The notes below the pieces were generated by a model. That model saw only the letters and a program-made list of their open reading frames with translations. It searched no databases and was not told the DNA's origin. The translations under genes and the position numbers were made by a program. From Holacanthus passer (taxonomy: Eukaryota; Chordata; Actinopteri; Pomacanthidae), in assembly GCA_025331565.1 (NCBI GenBank), contig JAFREQ010000040.1, positions 947,501 through 1,011,500 on the forward strand: a stretch of DNA of 64,000 nucleotides, read 5' to 3'. Below, one piece after another: positions 1-11,990 of the stretch (positions within the stretch are counted from its first letter, which is position 1; the number at the start of each line of letters is the position of its first letter).

Positions 1-745
1 CATACACACTCCTTCACATCTATCTCCTCTGCAGCCCCGTCTCCTCTCTCTGGCCCAAAGCATTTACTCTTTCACAACCTCCGCTGCTTTCAACTCAGCG
101 GGACTCCAACAGTGTGCCCATGCATCTGCGGGGGGGCGCCCTGCTTACTTCAATGTAAGTGAAATGCGGGGAGAGAAATAACTTGAAGGATTATCTAAAA
201 CAGCGAGGGAGGAAAGGGGGGGAGGTGGGAGGAAGACAAATGGCGAAAGAGCAGAGGATGTATAAGTCCTCCAAGGTTATCGTGTCTTATCTGCTGTGGT
301 TGCTGTTGTTATAAACATCACCTCTGTGCATGTGAATAAATTTTATTGCCTTGAACTAGGAGGAGAGATCAGGAAAACTGAGGGCGAGATAAGATATGAA
401 AGAAGACAAAAACATAAATCAGGCTCAATTAGGCTGTCGGCCTTGTCCACTTTCAGGGCAAGAGTTCAGAAGTCCGCATTCAAAGGAAAATTCTGTTCTA
501 TATCATTTCTCAACTGGCTTTTTGTTTTATTGAAGAACCTTCAGGATATAAAGTAGGCGCACCACCACACGCTGAAAGGAAACGCTGCTGAAGCTGAAGC
601 CACTGTGATTAATGTAGATGTAGGAATGATGGCTGAAAATAAAAAAACTCACACCCAGGTTATAACACAGATATACTGTAGACTTCTCTTCCCGACATTA
701 ATGATGAAAAGGAAAACAAAATCAGCGGTACCTCATAGCCGAGGC

Positions 746-1425
746 CTACTTCTTAGTAAGATGCATGTTTTTCTTTACAAAGAGAAGCATCTCTGCCTCG
801 TTGCATCTCAGTCCATTTCTCTTCTCATCCTGGTCTCAGCTGGTGCACCGAGCGCACAGGTATCTGCGAGCTATTTGTGCCAGCGCTGGAAAACGGAGGT
901 GATTATTTCTCCAATATCCGACCGCGTTCTCATTTCTGGAAAATGGGGCCTCTGCAAAGAAAAACATCCAGTTGCTGCGATGCCCTCGTCGTTTCTGCAG
1001 TTTTCCTCCAGTATCTCCTCAAACGTGTCGTGCAGAGTGGACCATGTTCTGGAGGGTCAGCTCTCTATCTATTGTGCGTCTCATCTCCAGCACCGGCAGC
1101 AGGCCCGTCCATCAGTCATGCATCAAGTGTTGCTTGTGCACGTTGTTTCACATCCTCAGGGGTCAGTAAGTGTCTGATTATCGTTCAGCCTATTGCCACC
1201 ACATCTGAGATGCTACGCTGGATCAGAGCGGCACTGTGGGCAACACACTGCAGGGTATATGCCACGCAGCCAAAACTAGCCACACCAATATCCATTATAG
1301 CTTTTACCATATTTCTGGTGTTATCTCTCACGACAGCATGCACTTCGGATTTGAACCATTTTCTGAAATGCTTCAGAGACAGCAGATGCAGAGTGGGAGC
1401 CTGTGAATTCCTGGAAATGTAACAC
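746..1425 (-). pseudogene. hAT-family transposase pseudogene
   Basis: Minus-strand translation in shifting frames gives hAT (ZBED/Ac-like) transposase segments. From about 1347 down: VHAVVRDNTRNMVKAIMDIG and FGCVAYTLQCVAHSAALIQR, then SISDVVAIG and a stop. From about 905 down: FPALAQIARRYLCARCTS, a stop, then DEKRNGLRCNEAEMLL and FVKKNMHLTKK with a terminal TAG at 746. These match the catalytic-domain part (RDN..NM, GC.AH.LQ..V) and the C-terminal dimerisation region of hAT transposases. The copy is dead: it has several stops and frameshifts. The segment between CTS and DEKRN, where the family has its S-E-R-x-F-S core, is deleted, and the R-W-N/D-S-T region is not recognisable. Just right of it, about 1475-1520, is a short 'gccgcatccct' repeat-like tail that may belong to the same element. 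It is a passenger in lrp4 intron 2. Confidence 0.85.
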
Positions 1426-2654
1426 CGCTTTTATCAAGTTAAATCTCTGTTAATCCACTGTGACGTGAGGCTAAGTCAATAAAACGAATATCAGCTGATA
1501 AATCGCCGCATCCCTATAGAGATCAAAAGCACAGTATCAGTAGTCAGAGAGTAATAAAACACACATCAAGTCCTCAGGTAGAAAAACAAAAACTGTAACA
1601 GCAGAGAGAAGTTTATGTCTTTTGGGGCAAGTCCAAGAAAACAAAACAAAAAAACAAAGCAGACATCTTCCTTTTCATCACATCCTTCTGTCTTTTCATT
1701 GACTCTCCACGTCAGTTCGCCTCCTCTGACTGCGCAGCCTTCAACACAATGAACGCTCGCTGCCATTTCCATAGGAACCAGATTGACAAAGGCGGCGAGT
1801 ACCCTTCCTCCTCCTTATGAGGGTTTATGGATGTGGAGATGACTGCCAAGAACATAAACATATATTCCTCTAATTGAGCAGTGCCTCATGTCAGAGTCTC
1901 TCCCAGCTCATGCATTTGGCTCGTAATCAAACGTAGTAAAATGTGATATTCTGACCGCGAGCCATCCGGAGCCGTGTACGCTCCCAGGGCTCAGACAGCT
2001 GTATCAATGAAAAAAAGGGGTGTTTTTTAATTTGATGGAACGTCTGTGAGTTATGCCTTCGTTTAATTTCATCAGGGCTAATTAGTGTCCTGTCCTTGAG
2101 ATGTGTGACCCTGTGACGCACTCTTCCTGCTCTTTCACCAGCGAGCCATGAAAACACAAAACGCTTTCTGCGATGTTACGATCACAGATACCTGCAAGGA
2201 ATTCTAAGATGTAATCTCATGTAAGAAGTTTAATTTTACATTGCTTCTTCATCTTTCGTGCTTTTTATTCTGCACTGTGATGCCACACCTCCTTTCTCTG
2301 ATTTATTCTGAAGTTTGATCTGAGGTAACGATACATGGCTGGAAAATTACAGACTGCCAACTTCACTGCTGAATACGTGAGGGTGAAACCAAGTGTGAGA
2401 TTGACAGACAGGCTGGTGTGGCATCTGCAGTGATGTGGGTGTTTATGCCAGACTGTCACGGTGAAGAGGACGCGAGCCTGAAGACAAACTCTTGATTTAA
2501 CATTGATCTTCTAACCCTCAAATGTACTGTGGAACAAAATGAGACTGTTTATACCTGCAACCAACATGAGTTTCATTTACAAGGTGTCAGGATTGATAGA
2601 AAAGGCTTGTGTGCAGACTCTTCATTCTTTTCAATGAAGCCAGTCCATTGGTTC

Positions 2655-2830
2655 AGGGGGTCGTTCGCCTAAAGATTCAAACCTGGCTCAACTTTTGCCG
2701 GACTACAACATGACGCCATCGAGCACGGCACTGTGGCGGACGATCAAATGTGTGCAAGATACAGTTGTAAAATCTTGTATATAAAAACTATAAATTGCTG
2801 TGTAGTGCTTTGATATCTTCAAACTCAATG
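2655..2830 (+). repeat. dispersed repeat relic related to 31855-31975
   Basis: The words tcgttcgcctaaag and aacctggctcaacttttgc, followed by caaatgtgtgcaaga, recur in order in the 31.86 kb region (tcgtctgcaaaaaag, aacctggctaaacttttgc, caaatgtgttgcaaata). The two stretches appear to be diverged copies of one dispersed element. No coding potential or terminal repeats are visible. Confidence 0.35.
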
Positions 2831-2974
2831 GATCTGAAACTCAAATTAAACTTCCTGGATCATATTTCATGTCTCAACAGCACCTGAAATAATATGAACT
2901 CCCACAGCCACTTGCAGCAGCTTAGAAACAAGATGAAGCAGCTTTGACATTCAGAGGATCTCCTTCATTTTGAA

Positions 2975-3240
2975 AGTAGCCAGTTGAAGGTGGTGCAGCA
3001 TCTGATCCTGGGGGCCTTCCTGTGTATTTATTCTCAACACGTCCAACATGAAGGGGACCCCATAGTGGACCCAAACACACTGGAGGGACAACATATCCTG
3101 TCTGGTCTGGAAAATGCCTTGGAAACCCCCAAGAAGTGCAGGAGGAACTTGGTTAGGTTGAAGGACATCTGGACTACTTTGATAAGTTTGTGCCACAACA
3201 ACATCCGGATAAACGGAAAAGAAAATGGGTTGAAAGAGGG
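2975..3240 (+). mobile_element. LINE (non-LTR retrotransposon) 3' end, truncated copy
   Basis: The plus strand follows the 3' end of a LINE family very common in fish: ...catctg...cctgggggcc, then cactggaggga...tctggtctgg, then gccttggaaaccccc, then aaggacatctgg, ending in ccggataaacggaaaagaaa. In family consensus copies this end reads ccggataagcggaagaaaatgg. The fragment is 5'-truncated, as usual for LINEs, and diverged with small indels. The exact clade (RTE, Rex or Expander type) cannot be fixed without a repeat library. Open frames over it are remnants or chance. Confidence 0.7.
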
Positions 3241-3949
3241 AGTTTGAGTTTAGGTAGAACTCTTTTCTTTGCCCATTCAGCCATGTTTATTTGGCTACAT
3301 TTATTCCAAACAAGCTCAAAACAATGCACTTTTCAAATCTCAAACTGAATGACCACCAAATGAACACTGACAAAAAATACTGCAGCCCTGATGATCACTG
3401 TGAAGGATTAGTTGGGGGATATAAAACTTGTAAACACACGAGCGCAGTCTTTTAACCTCGAGTGTTTGTTTTTAAACGGGCAGATTTATGATCGCCCGGC
3501 AAGGACCACCCCCCCACCCCCCTGCACCCCTTCCTCCCAGTGTGGTCCTCCATAAACAGACAGATGTTACATGTGGGGTGAAGAGGAGAGCGGCCGGCTG
3601 TAAAGACCATTTCCTCCTCACCGTCACCCACCAGCAACTCCTTTCGAGTAAGATGGAGTTCCTGCACTGACATTCACACCACATACTTTACGCGAACAGA
3701 CACACACACACGCCTGTACAAAGAGAATTCATGCATGTTCCTCTCCACTCCCTCTTTGGTCTCTGCGCAGCTATGAAACTTTATACGGGGGAACGCAAGC
3801 ACAAGACACGAGCACACACACTTGCACAGAACAGCCACATCTGCACTACATAATTTCCACATGATTCCCACATTGTAATTAGATCAGAAGTTTACACGGA
3901 TAGCTTCATAGGGCGCTTTGCCTGTGCTCCTATTCTCCTGAGTTTCAGG

Positions 3950-3970
3950 CACACACACACACACACACAC
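3950..3970. repeat. (CA)n microsatellite
   Basis: About 10 pure CA units in lrp4 intron 2. Confidence 0.9.
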
Positions 3971-4123
3971 ATTCCTTCGACGTGATTCAGGACAATTGTG
4001 ATTTCTCTAGAAAATTGTTAAATTGGTACGAATGATAAACGCGTTAAAGTTCAAACAGCGTCGGGATGCCATAAACTTCACTGCTACAATTCTGCTGAAA
4101 TGAGGTATTCTTCTGTGTTTATC

Positions 4124-4149
4124 TGTGTGTGTGTGTGTGTGTGTGTGTT
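4124..4149. repeat. (TG)n microsatellite
   Basis: About 12 TG units; a separate CT run follows at 4213-4233. Confidence 0.9.
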
Positions 4150-4212
4150 CATTGTGATTCAACATTCTCACGGTCACACACGTCTGCCGTTCCTGCTGAA
4201 TTGTGAAAACCG

Positions 4213-4233
4213 CTCTCTCTCTCTCTCTCTCTC
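4213..4233. repeat. (CT)n microsatellite
   Basis: About 10 CT units. Confidence 0.9.
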
Positions 4234-4697
4234 CGCCGAGCACTGAGTCTGTGCCTCCATAAATTCCACTCTTCTCTGTGTTTAGAAAATGTCGTTAAAA
4301 ACCATAAAATTTCACTCCTCATTTTTTTTCTTTTTCTTTTTTTAACGATCCGGCTTAATTCAATCAGCGTAATAGAAGTGGAGTCACGTGGGCGACACAC
4401 AAACACACACACACACACCTCTGACTATGTGATCTGTATTGGAGGTCTTTCAGCCCACGCACACAATTTCATTTCAAAAAGCAAACACACAATACAAACT
4501 TTCTTTACCTGAGGAAATTAATCTCTCGGTTAGCTGGGAACTATTAAAATCTGACAGCTGAGAGATGCTTCGACACATTTTTCAATCAAAAAACCTTTTA
4601 ATTTTGAGAGTCGGTGCATTTTTCTCGCATCTTTGGAGTTACAGTGACGTTCATCCTCTATCAGTAGGTGATTACACATGCATTCAGTCTATAGCTG

Positions 4698-4862
4698 TAG
4701 TTCTCAACCTTTTTGACTTGTGTCCTCTTAAAACAAATCAGTTTCTATTTGAAATCGTGATAGTGATTTTTCTGTCATTAACCAGATTGTTTGATTTGAA
4801 AGATTTTCAGAGGCATGAAGGCGAAAGAACTAATCATTTCAGAAGAAAACAGTAAAGATTAC
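4698..4862 (+). repeat. dispersed repeat relic, 'ttctcaacctttttgacttgtg' type
   Basis: The start gtagttctcaacc, then tttttgacttgtg and cttaaaacaaatcag, is the opening of a dispersed repeat widespread in fish introns. The end gaactaatcatttcag and acagtaaagattac also fits. A second diverged copy lies at 8945-9111 in the same orientation. Confidence 0.5.
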
Positions 4863-5014
4863 AAAAATGGAGGAAAATGAAAGTAATTTTTGAACAAACA
4901 TTAGTTTTACTCTCCTTTTGTCAGGCCTCAAATTTAACTTGAGATTCTTTTTCTGGAGTACAAGGTGACGTCTTCAACCTTCTCGTTTTGTCTGATCAAC
5001 AGTTCAAAACCGAA

Positions 5015-5100
5015 AGAAATCTAATTTAAAATGATATAAAACAGAAAAGCCTCAAATCTTCACATGTGAGAAACCAGAGACTGTTTGGCCCCTTTCCTTT
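5015..5100 (+). repeat. short dispersed-repeat relic
   Basis: The segment containing taaaatgatataaaacag, then cctcaaatcttcacatgtgag and a following gtttggc, resembles part of a common fish intronic repeat (aaacagagaaaagcagcaaa...tcctcacatttgagaagc). The match is short, so the confidence is low. Confidence 0.3.
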
Positions 5101-6765
5101 GATAAATGCTCGAACTTAATTAACAGATCATAATGGTGGGTGAATAATCGTTCCATCACCAGCGTGTTCATTCTCCAGGGTCATAGCTGCACTATTCAAT
5201 GTCTGGCCACTACAACACATGAATCTCTGTGAGTTCTGCTCTGTGATTATGAGACTGACTGAAGTGTGTCCAAGAGGACGAGCATCTGACTCCAGAGCGA
5301 TGGAGCAGAGGATCGATCAGACAGTACTAATGGATGAGGGGGGTCCGGCTAGATGCTCTGATATCTGTCAGCTGCTTCCACGTGTCTCCTTAAATAAGTA
5401 ACGTACCGCAGATCGATACGAGGCGATCAGACTCACTGAACATTCAACTGGCCAAAGATCAATAACACTTAGCATCCACCTCTCCCAACCCCTAACTAGC
5501 TTAATGTGATGGAGGAAGAGTGATGGGGAAAGAATCACACACACACACACCTCAAAGAAGCTTAGGAAGTGTCAAACAAAAGGGCAGCATCTGCTTCTCC
5601 GCTCTACGAGTGAGAAGGAAAAAGAAAAACAAGACCCTCACACTGACATTTCACATCAATACACAGAAGTGTAAAAGAGGAGCAGTGAAGACCTCCTCCA
5701 CTTGACAAACTGACATGCTCTGCAGGAAAATACTCCTGTCTGGCTCCGCTGCCAAGACTTCCCTCCAGCCAAACGCTGTCTGGTGCCAAAAGTCACTCAA
5801 GCATTTTTCTGCACGGGGCAAACACCACGCAGAGCGCCTCGTTCTGCTTCTGCCTCAGAAATACTACCCCGCCTGGACCAGTGACCCATTCACTGTTTCA
5901 CCGGGTGATGATGGGATCCATATGGGCCCAATTATATTTCCTCTTGCTATTGTGGACTATTTATGCAGGAAAAACTCTGCCTGAGCACACTTGTACCTTT
6001 CTAGCAAAAAATCAGACGTCATGCACTTACACAAATTTGCGCCAGGAAGCTGCCAAACACAACCAGAGGCTTGGCTGCTCGGTGGGAGATTAACGCCTTG
6101 CTCAAGGGGAACAAGAAAATATTCAGTAGAGAAATGCTGATTTACTCTTTACAAGCACACTCTTTCAAAAGTTTAAGTAGAATCGTTAAAATAGAAATTA
6201 CATTAGTACAAATCGAATATCCATATCAAAATGTTAAACACAACGGTAGCAAACATCTAAGGATGGTTTTCCAGCCTTAATACTTTTTGGTGCTGCTGTT
6301 AAATGCTGTTGTTTTGGGGGTTTTTTTTGATCGGACACTTTTTTCAAGATTTTAAGACTATATTATTCAAACAAAAATCTTGTACAGCTGCTTGTGTTCA
6401 TACATCATTTAACATTTAAGAAGTTTGGCGACGTCTATCCAATGAAAAAATGACTTTTTGGAGAACCATGTTTATGTTAATCAAGGAAAGTTACTAAAAA
6501 AAACAAACTAAGAGGAGACACATAGATCAAGTAATCACATCAAACAGAAGAAACTGGCTATGATTGATACTTTGGCCTCAATGTCACCTTGATGTCTACA
6601 CCTGCAATATGTCAATAGGGTGAATTCAACAATGTCAATCTTCATAACCCTCAATTTGATTTCTCTTATTTATTCAAGTTAAAACTGGACACATTCGGGG
6701 TCAATAAACCTCATAAAGGATAAGTCACAGATGTTGACATGAAACGATGAGGACTGTGAACTCAC

Positions 6766-6912
6766 TGCATCCGTCCTCGTCGCTGTGGTCCCCGCAGTCG
6801 TTGTCTCCATCACACTGCCACTGGGCCGGGATGCAGGTACACTCCCCGAACGCACTGACCGCACACGTGAAGTGGTTCCTCCCACACGAACACTCGGCGC
6901 TGCCCTGAACTC
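6766..6912 (-). CDS. lrp4: lrp4 exon 2: first LDL-receptor class A module
   Basis: This 147-bp exon encodes (G)VQGSAECSCGRNHF, then [18 protein letters not shown] and [16 protein letters not shown]. It is an LDL-receptor class A repeat with the calcium-binding signature W-x-C-D-G-D-x-D-C-x-D-x-S-D-E. The run [32 protein letters not shown] is, from knowledge of the family, the first LDLa of LRP4 and not of LRP1, 2, 5, 6 or 8. LRP4 is a single-pass membrane receptor that binds agrin and activates MuSK at the neuromuscular junction, and it also modulates Wnt signalling. The acceptor has a pyrimidine tract, ends CTCTGTGCAG, and has a CTAAC branch-point-like motif about 25 nt upstream. The donor is A|GTGAGT. 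Both introns are phase 1, so the exon is a symmetrical module. All expected cysteines are present and there is no frameshift. It lies on the minus strand; later exons are to the left, outside the window. Confidence 0.97.
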
Positions 6913-7724
6913 CTGCACAGAGAGGAAGAGCAGGTTAGAGCTAATCGGGCATGTTCAGCTTAACTGGCTTGTTTCTGTCATTGGCATTCATACAAGCATT
7001 TATCAATGAGGTGAAAGAGTCACATGTGCAGGTGGAGACATGAAAAACAACAACCTGCCTCTGAACCCTGATTCAGACACACAACATTCAGCAGAGGGCG
7101 TTTACTGTAACACACGACAGATCTGTGGTTCTGTGTGTTCTCCGGCCAAACCAACAAACTCAGCAGAATATTAAAACAAAGACTTTTACCCAAGTGATTC
7201 CTTGCTTTTTTTTTTTTATTGCGATATACTCGCCCTCCTTGCTCCACAGACAAATGTTTCAGAAAACCACAGTCGAGTGATGAAAAATCTGTTTGGGTAC
7301 TTTAATGTGATTCTCTATTTGATTTACGCTGCAGCAGTAAAATCCACCTGTCTGGGACTCAATGCAGTGATTAAAACTAACTTGGTTCCAGTTCTCTGAA
7401 TCACTGCCCAAGTCGAAAAGTTAGCCAGGGGATTTAAAGGTGGCTGTTCCCCAGCTGGAGAAACAACGAGAGTACAAGGGACGAAGGTTGGGAACTTCAT
7501 CTGAAGTATAGATGAAATCAACTCAGCTCTGAGGCTGTTGTAAAAGGACTGACTGACCAGTTCTTAAATCAGAACATCATCAGTTACAGGAGGCATTTCT
7601 TTGACAGAGAGATGCTTTTGGTGTCCTCAATATGACTTTGAAAACAGTGTAACAGTTGCTGGTTTAATGCTCACAATCCTTTCTCTCTAAATTACCTTGA
7701 TGGTGGAAAAAGTAAACAAGCTGT

Positions 7725-8115
7725 TTTTTGCAAGTCAAGTCTAAAGTCTGAAGAGAAAAGTCCACGTCAGGTCTCCAATCTCGTCAAAGCGGGTCAAGTC
7801 GCAAGTCCTCGAGGGCAAGTCCACTGCAAGTGTTTCAGGATTTTAGATGCCCAATATCAAAATGAGCATTTTAATTTTCCTTTTCAAAGCTGTGCAATAG
7901 TGTTTTTCATAGCTGGGACCAGGCCTGCTTAAATCTTCAAGCTGTGTGGGTATGCAAGTCCAACCTGATGAGCCTGATGCTGATTCCGGGATTTTACTTG
8001 GTCAAACTAGAAACATAAGCGGTTTAGCTTTTAAGCCTCAAGTCTAGTCTGGAGGGAATAAAGTCAAGTACTAATTTTTGTGACTGAAATCTGATCCAGG
8101 TCCAAGTCTTAAGTT
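7725..8115. repeat. interspersed repeat with scattered CAAGTC motifs
   Basis: The hexamer caagtc and close variants recur many times here (for example caagtcaagtc, gcaagtcctc, gggcaagtcc, tatgcaagtcc, caagtctag, gtcaagtac, ccaagtctt), with a more unique 200-bp middle. Dispersed elements with this word are familiar in fish genomes. No transposase frame is visible. It may be a non-autonomous DNA element or a degraded satellite. Confidence 0.45.
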
Positions 8116-8944
8116 TTCAGCTCCACAGCACAACAGTGACAAAATACCCCCCTCTGCCACACGCATATTGCCTAATAAGCTGACGTAACACCGAGACACT
8201 GCAGCGCTAACAACGCTCATGTGCTGCTTTTCTTTGTTTTAGGAGGCTCAATATATCAGCGGCATTCCTCTGGGCTGCTTTCTGCCATGCAGCTTCACTG
8301 TCAGCGCTCCAGCGAGCTGTGTACTGTAAACTACAGCCTAATACGCTCCACACAGCCACACACGACGAGGCTTCGCAAACCTTCCAGCCCGTGGCCAAAC
8401 TGCATGTGTGTGTGTGATTAATGGTTTCCGCTGGACAATTTTTACCATTCAAAGAGAGCAACAGACATGGCTGATGTTAATATGAATGGTTTTCATCAAA
8501 TGGATCTCTTCACAAACATGTGTGTGAAACAGAGAGACAGTGTTATGACCATGAGTATACTGCGGTACAGCCTCAGGCAGTTTTAGCTGCTCGGTGTGAG
8601 GACGTATGTGAGGACGGATGATCCTTTGTGATACAGTGAGCAGGGACAAGCAGCTTGTAGGAGCAGCACCAAGTGAGTTATTCAGAGGATTTTTCTCCTG
8701 AAGTTTCTCATCCTCAAAAAAACTTGATAAGACACTGTTGTGTGATTAATGAAATATATGCATATATCAAACATTTACTGTTCAATTTATCTGTCTGAGA
8801 AAAAACAATCACTCAAAATATGGATGTGCAATAAAAGCAAAATAATATTAGATTCATATCAAGGTGAAATATCATCAGGTATTTTAAAAGTTTTGCTTGG
8901 ATTCACACCCTGTGTTCAGTGCTAAGGATGATGATCTTCCATTC

Positions 8945-9111
8945 TTGATCCAGGGGTTTCCAAAAGTTTGTGATCCCTTGAAACAAAGCAAGTCTATTTA
9001 CGTCAGAAGTCCATGTGATGTAAACAACAAAGACCAATTTTTACTTCTCTCCTTAGAGGCCTTAAGAAGTAAATCATGCAGTAAATCATGAGACAGAGCA
9101 AAGATTAGAGC
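8945..9111 (+). repeat. second copy of the 4698-4862 dispersed repeat
   Basis: The words gtttgtgatcccttgaaacaa, gcaagtctattt, gaggccttaagaagtaaatc and gcaaagattagagc align in order with the 4.7 kb copy and with the general fish repeat form. It is diverged and no ORF is present. Confidence 0.45.
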
Positions 9112-9153
9112 TTGAGCAGAACAAATAAAAATCAAATTTCTGCTTGCAGATTT

Positions 9154-9250
9154 CTGATGCATCTCCCAGAGAGCAGATCACATGCTGGGCTGTTTTGTAG
9201 AGATAATAGATCACTTTGAACTGTAAGTTCAAGTTTAGCAACACTACATT
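9154..9250 (+). repeat. 97-bp dispersed repeat, copy A
   Basis: This stretch aligns without gaps to 11991-12087: both begin ctgatgcatc, share agatcacatgctgggctgtt and ttgtagaga, and end at cactacat. I count 11 differences, about 89% identity. The copies are 2.8 kb apart in the same orientation. No coding signal is seen. Confidence 0.75.
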
Positions 9251-9797
9251 CCTGTTGCAAAACTAAAGAGGGCTTCGCTGCCCTGAGCTGAGACTCCCAG
9301 GTAGCACAGGAACGTCGGTAAACAGCAGGACCTTCCTGCCAAAGAGGACATTTTGAATCTATGAGACATCTATAAATCTCTCTCCACTGCAGCTCGACCT
9401 TATTTTGATTAATGAGAAATAAAATCACATTATCAAGACATACATGCTTACTCTTTTCTTCAGGCAACACATCATTACTGGTCCTTTAATACGGCCTATT
9501 TCGCTTTGCATGTGTACACAGACATGGCATCCCAAAATACATCATCAAACACACACACGCACGCAGACGCGGTCCATACGTTCACTCCGGCCTGATTTCC
9601 CACCACAGCAGAGAAAAAACACAGTGTCACCACATTTTCAGACGCATCACAGCAAATCACATCCAGGAGAGGAAATAAATTAAGGTTTCCCCATTTTGCT
9701 CCCACTTTGAAGCCCATTAATGACCATCTGTGTGTGTATGTGTGTCTATTTTGCTGAAACTGGCCTGCCGCAACAAACCCAGAGTTTCTTGGAACGC

Positions 9798-9801
<4 letters not shown>

Positions 9802-9857
<56 letters not shown>
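9802..9857. repeat. (GT)n microsatellite, 28 units
   Basis: A pure GT tract of 56 bases, one of the longest in the window. The open frames across it are artefacts of the repeat. Confidence 0.95.
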
Positions 9858-11034
9858 TTCCTGGCCTCCTCACAAAGGCATCAGTCAACCCAGGAGGGCC
9901 TGGCAGAGGGAGCTCAGTAACCTTCAGATCCCTCCTACAGCACTAAATTAATGGCCTCTTTCTTTTCATTTCCCTCTCTTTCTCCTCATTCTTGTCTTTC
10001 CACCATCCCCTCTTCACACTTCCCCCTTCAGCTGCCTCCCTTCTTTTCTCCTCTTCCCTGCTCTTTTCCTCTGCCCCCTCCCCTCACTTCCAAAACTCTC
10101 CGCTAACAGGAGGAAAACGGGGATGATGGCGTCATCCAAGTCTTCCTGTCATTAAAGTCGCCAAATTTCCCCACTTCAAGTCTTCTTGCCTTGGTCTGTA
10201 GTTCCTGCAGCCGTCGGATCCCGAAGGCAGAGACAGACAGAACAATCACAGACAGACAGGTACAGACTAAGGCCTGAAAATCCCCAACTAAGACTAAATC
10301 CTGATCCTCCATAGTACAACACACACAGCTTAAACTGCAGTGTTGTGAGCTGTACTGGATTTGTAACTTTAATCATATGTGTTTTATTCAGATATATATG
10401 TGTGTGTGTGCACTAAGCTAAATTAGAGTCTGTGAGCTGGAGCACAAGTTGTGTCAACATGAAGCCACATCACAGGCCGAGCATTTGTCAAACATGCTTT
10501 AAAAAGCAGAAGCCGCTGGCTCCGAGCACAGCCAAAGAAACTGAAGCGGAGTTTAGTGGGAAGCCATCGTACACACTGTACTGCACATTCAAGTGTACGA
10601 AACAGGACCGGAAATAGAGTTAGGCAATATGACAATGTGTACAGCCAGAGATCTGTCAGCGGGAAGAGATTTCAGTGTCCTGTTTCTTGCTGTATTCATC
10701 CCTTTAATATTTCTGGTTGCATTACACCACAGTGGGTAGGTCTGTCATTTTGTCTATTAAATGCTTTCTCAAACTATTTTGCAGAATATAGACCTTTTCA
10801 CAAAATGCACTATGAAAATGGCAGCAGATTTTATCATCCACTCCAGCTGGGAATCACAGAATAACTAAACTACGGCGAGACTCAGAAGTCGACCAGCCTC
10901 ATATATAACTATTGTAACTCGGCTGATAAGAAACAAGAACTTGCAATATGTTTACAGAAGAACTGTCATCTGTCATCTTTACATAATTTGTCCACCAGAG
11001 AGCACTGAGAAGTTGATTTTTCACCTGTAAATGA

Positions 11035-11215
11035 TGCTTTGTGAGATGTGCGATATGACCAAAATCTCATATCCTGACATAAGTAGTTTCATATCCAGGT
11101 AACATTAGATGTAAAAAAAAACACATAATAACCACATGGAAAGACACAGTGTGCAGCACTTTGGGTCAACTCTTGCCTAAATGTGCTTTATAAATAAACT
11201 GACTTGACCATTTTG
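11035..11215 (+). mobile_element. LINE-type 3' tail relic
   Basis: The end gcagcactttgggtcaact followed by aaatgtgctttataaataaa and ctgacttgacc is a characteristic 3' end of fish LINEs (...cactttgggtcaact...gtgctttataaataaa...). Just upstream, cgatatgaccaaaatctcat and atcctgacataag resemble another dispersed fish repeat, so the segment may be a mosaic. There is no ORF. Confidence 0.5.
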
Positions 11216-11846
11216 CAAAGATTATTTTAAATAGTTTAGATGAAATATTGAATCAAACTTCAAAGTCTGAGCATTTTCACACACAAAGTGAAACGATCGT
11301 AATCTAGACAAAAAGCTGAGCTGCCAGAAAGCAAAACACTTGTCCAATTGTCCACAAGAAGGAAGAAGGAAGCATCTATTTCTCAGTAGTGCAACACAAA
11401 TAATCACTATACTGGTGCCAATATTATGCAACATAAAATGTCTACCACCATTTACACATACATGAAGTATATGCACAACACATCAGCCACAAATTAACAG
11501 TGTCTTATGATCTCCTTTAGAAAAATAACACTGTTAAATATTCACTGTTTTTTACGAGCTACACTAAGCGCCAATAAACAATGCAAACACTGGTTCATAG
11601 TCTTGTAACTGAGCCACTAAACATAATCACAACTTCAAAACTTGGATCAAGGAAGCAAAAAGACCTGATGTTAACTGATGAGACCGATAATGACGAGAGA
11701 AGAAACGATCAACACACTGATATTGAATTCAAGAAGTGAGTATGAATAAGAGTAAGATCTCCTGAATACTGAGAGCATGAAGCTACGTAAGAAGTAAAGA
11801 GACAACCATCACCACTCACTAGATTATTATGTAAGGCTGCAGACGA

Positions 11847-11942
11847 AAACACACACACACACACACGCACACGCACGCACGCACACACACACATGCACAC
11901 ACACACGCGCACACGCACACACGCACACACGCACACACGCAG
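11847..11942. repeat. impure (AC)n tract with GC and AT interruptions
   Basis: A 96-base alternating purine/pyrimidine tract with cgcacgcacg interruptions and one atgc. Such sequence is prone to Z-DNA. Copy B of the 97-bp repeat follows it. Confidence 0.9.
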
Positions 11943-11990
11943 CCAGGCATGGGGGCCCGATGCTTTCAGGAGCGCCTGCATGACACGACT

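Larger units (their letters stand above)
1..6765 (-). other. lrp4: lrp4 intron 2, 5' part (continues beyond the window)
   Basis: On the minus strand this follows the exon 2 donor (GTGAGTTCAC). The next exon should encode the second LDLa (in the family, a module of the type CSPLDFHCDNGKCIRRSW). No such cysteine-rich, acidic module is visible here, so the intron extends past base 1. The stretch holds a hAT transposase pseudogene (746-1425), a LINE 3' end (2975-3240), a dispersed repeat copy (4698-4862) and short CA, GT and CT repeats near 3.95-4.23 kb. Bases 1-700, 1530-2640, 3250-3940, 4240-4690 and 5110-6760 show nothing I can name. Confidence 0.8.

Noticed and set aside
605..1422. Plus-strand open frames of 190 and 181 codons
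   Set aside because: They lie antisense to the hAT transposase relic, whose protein similarity is on the minus strand. The plus-strand products resemble nothing known.
6679..6918. Minus-strand 79-codon frame over lrp4 exon 2 (Arg/Ser/Thr-rich)
   Set aside because: It is a shifted frame of the real exon. The correct frame gives the cysteine-rich LDLa module with proper splice phases.
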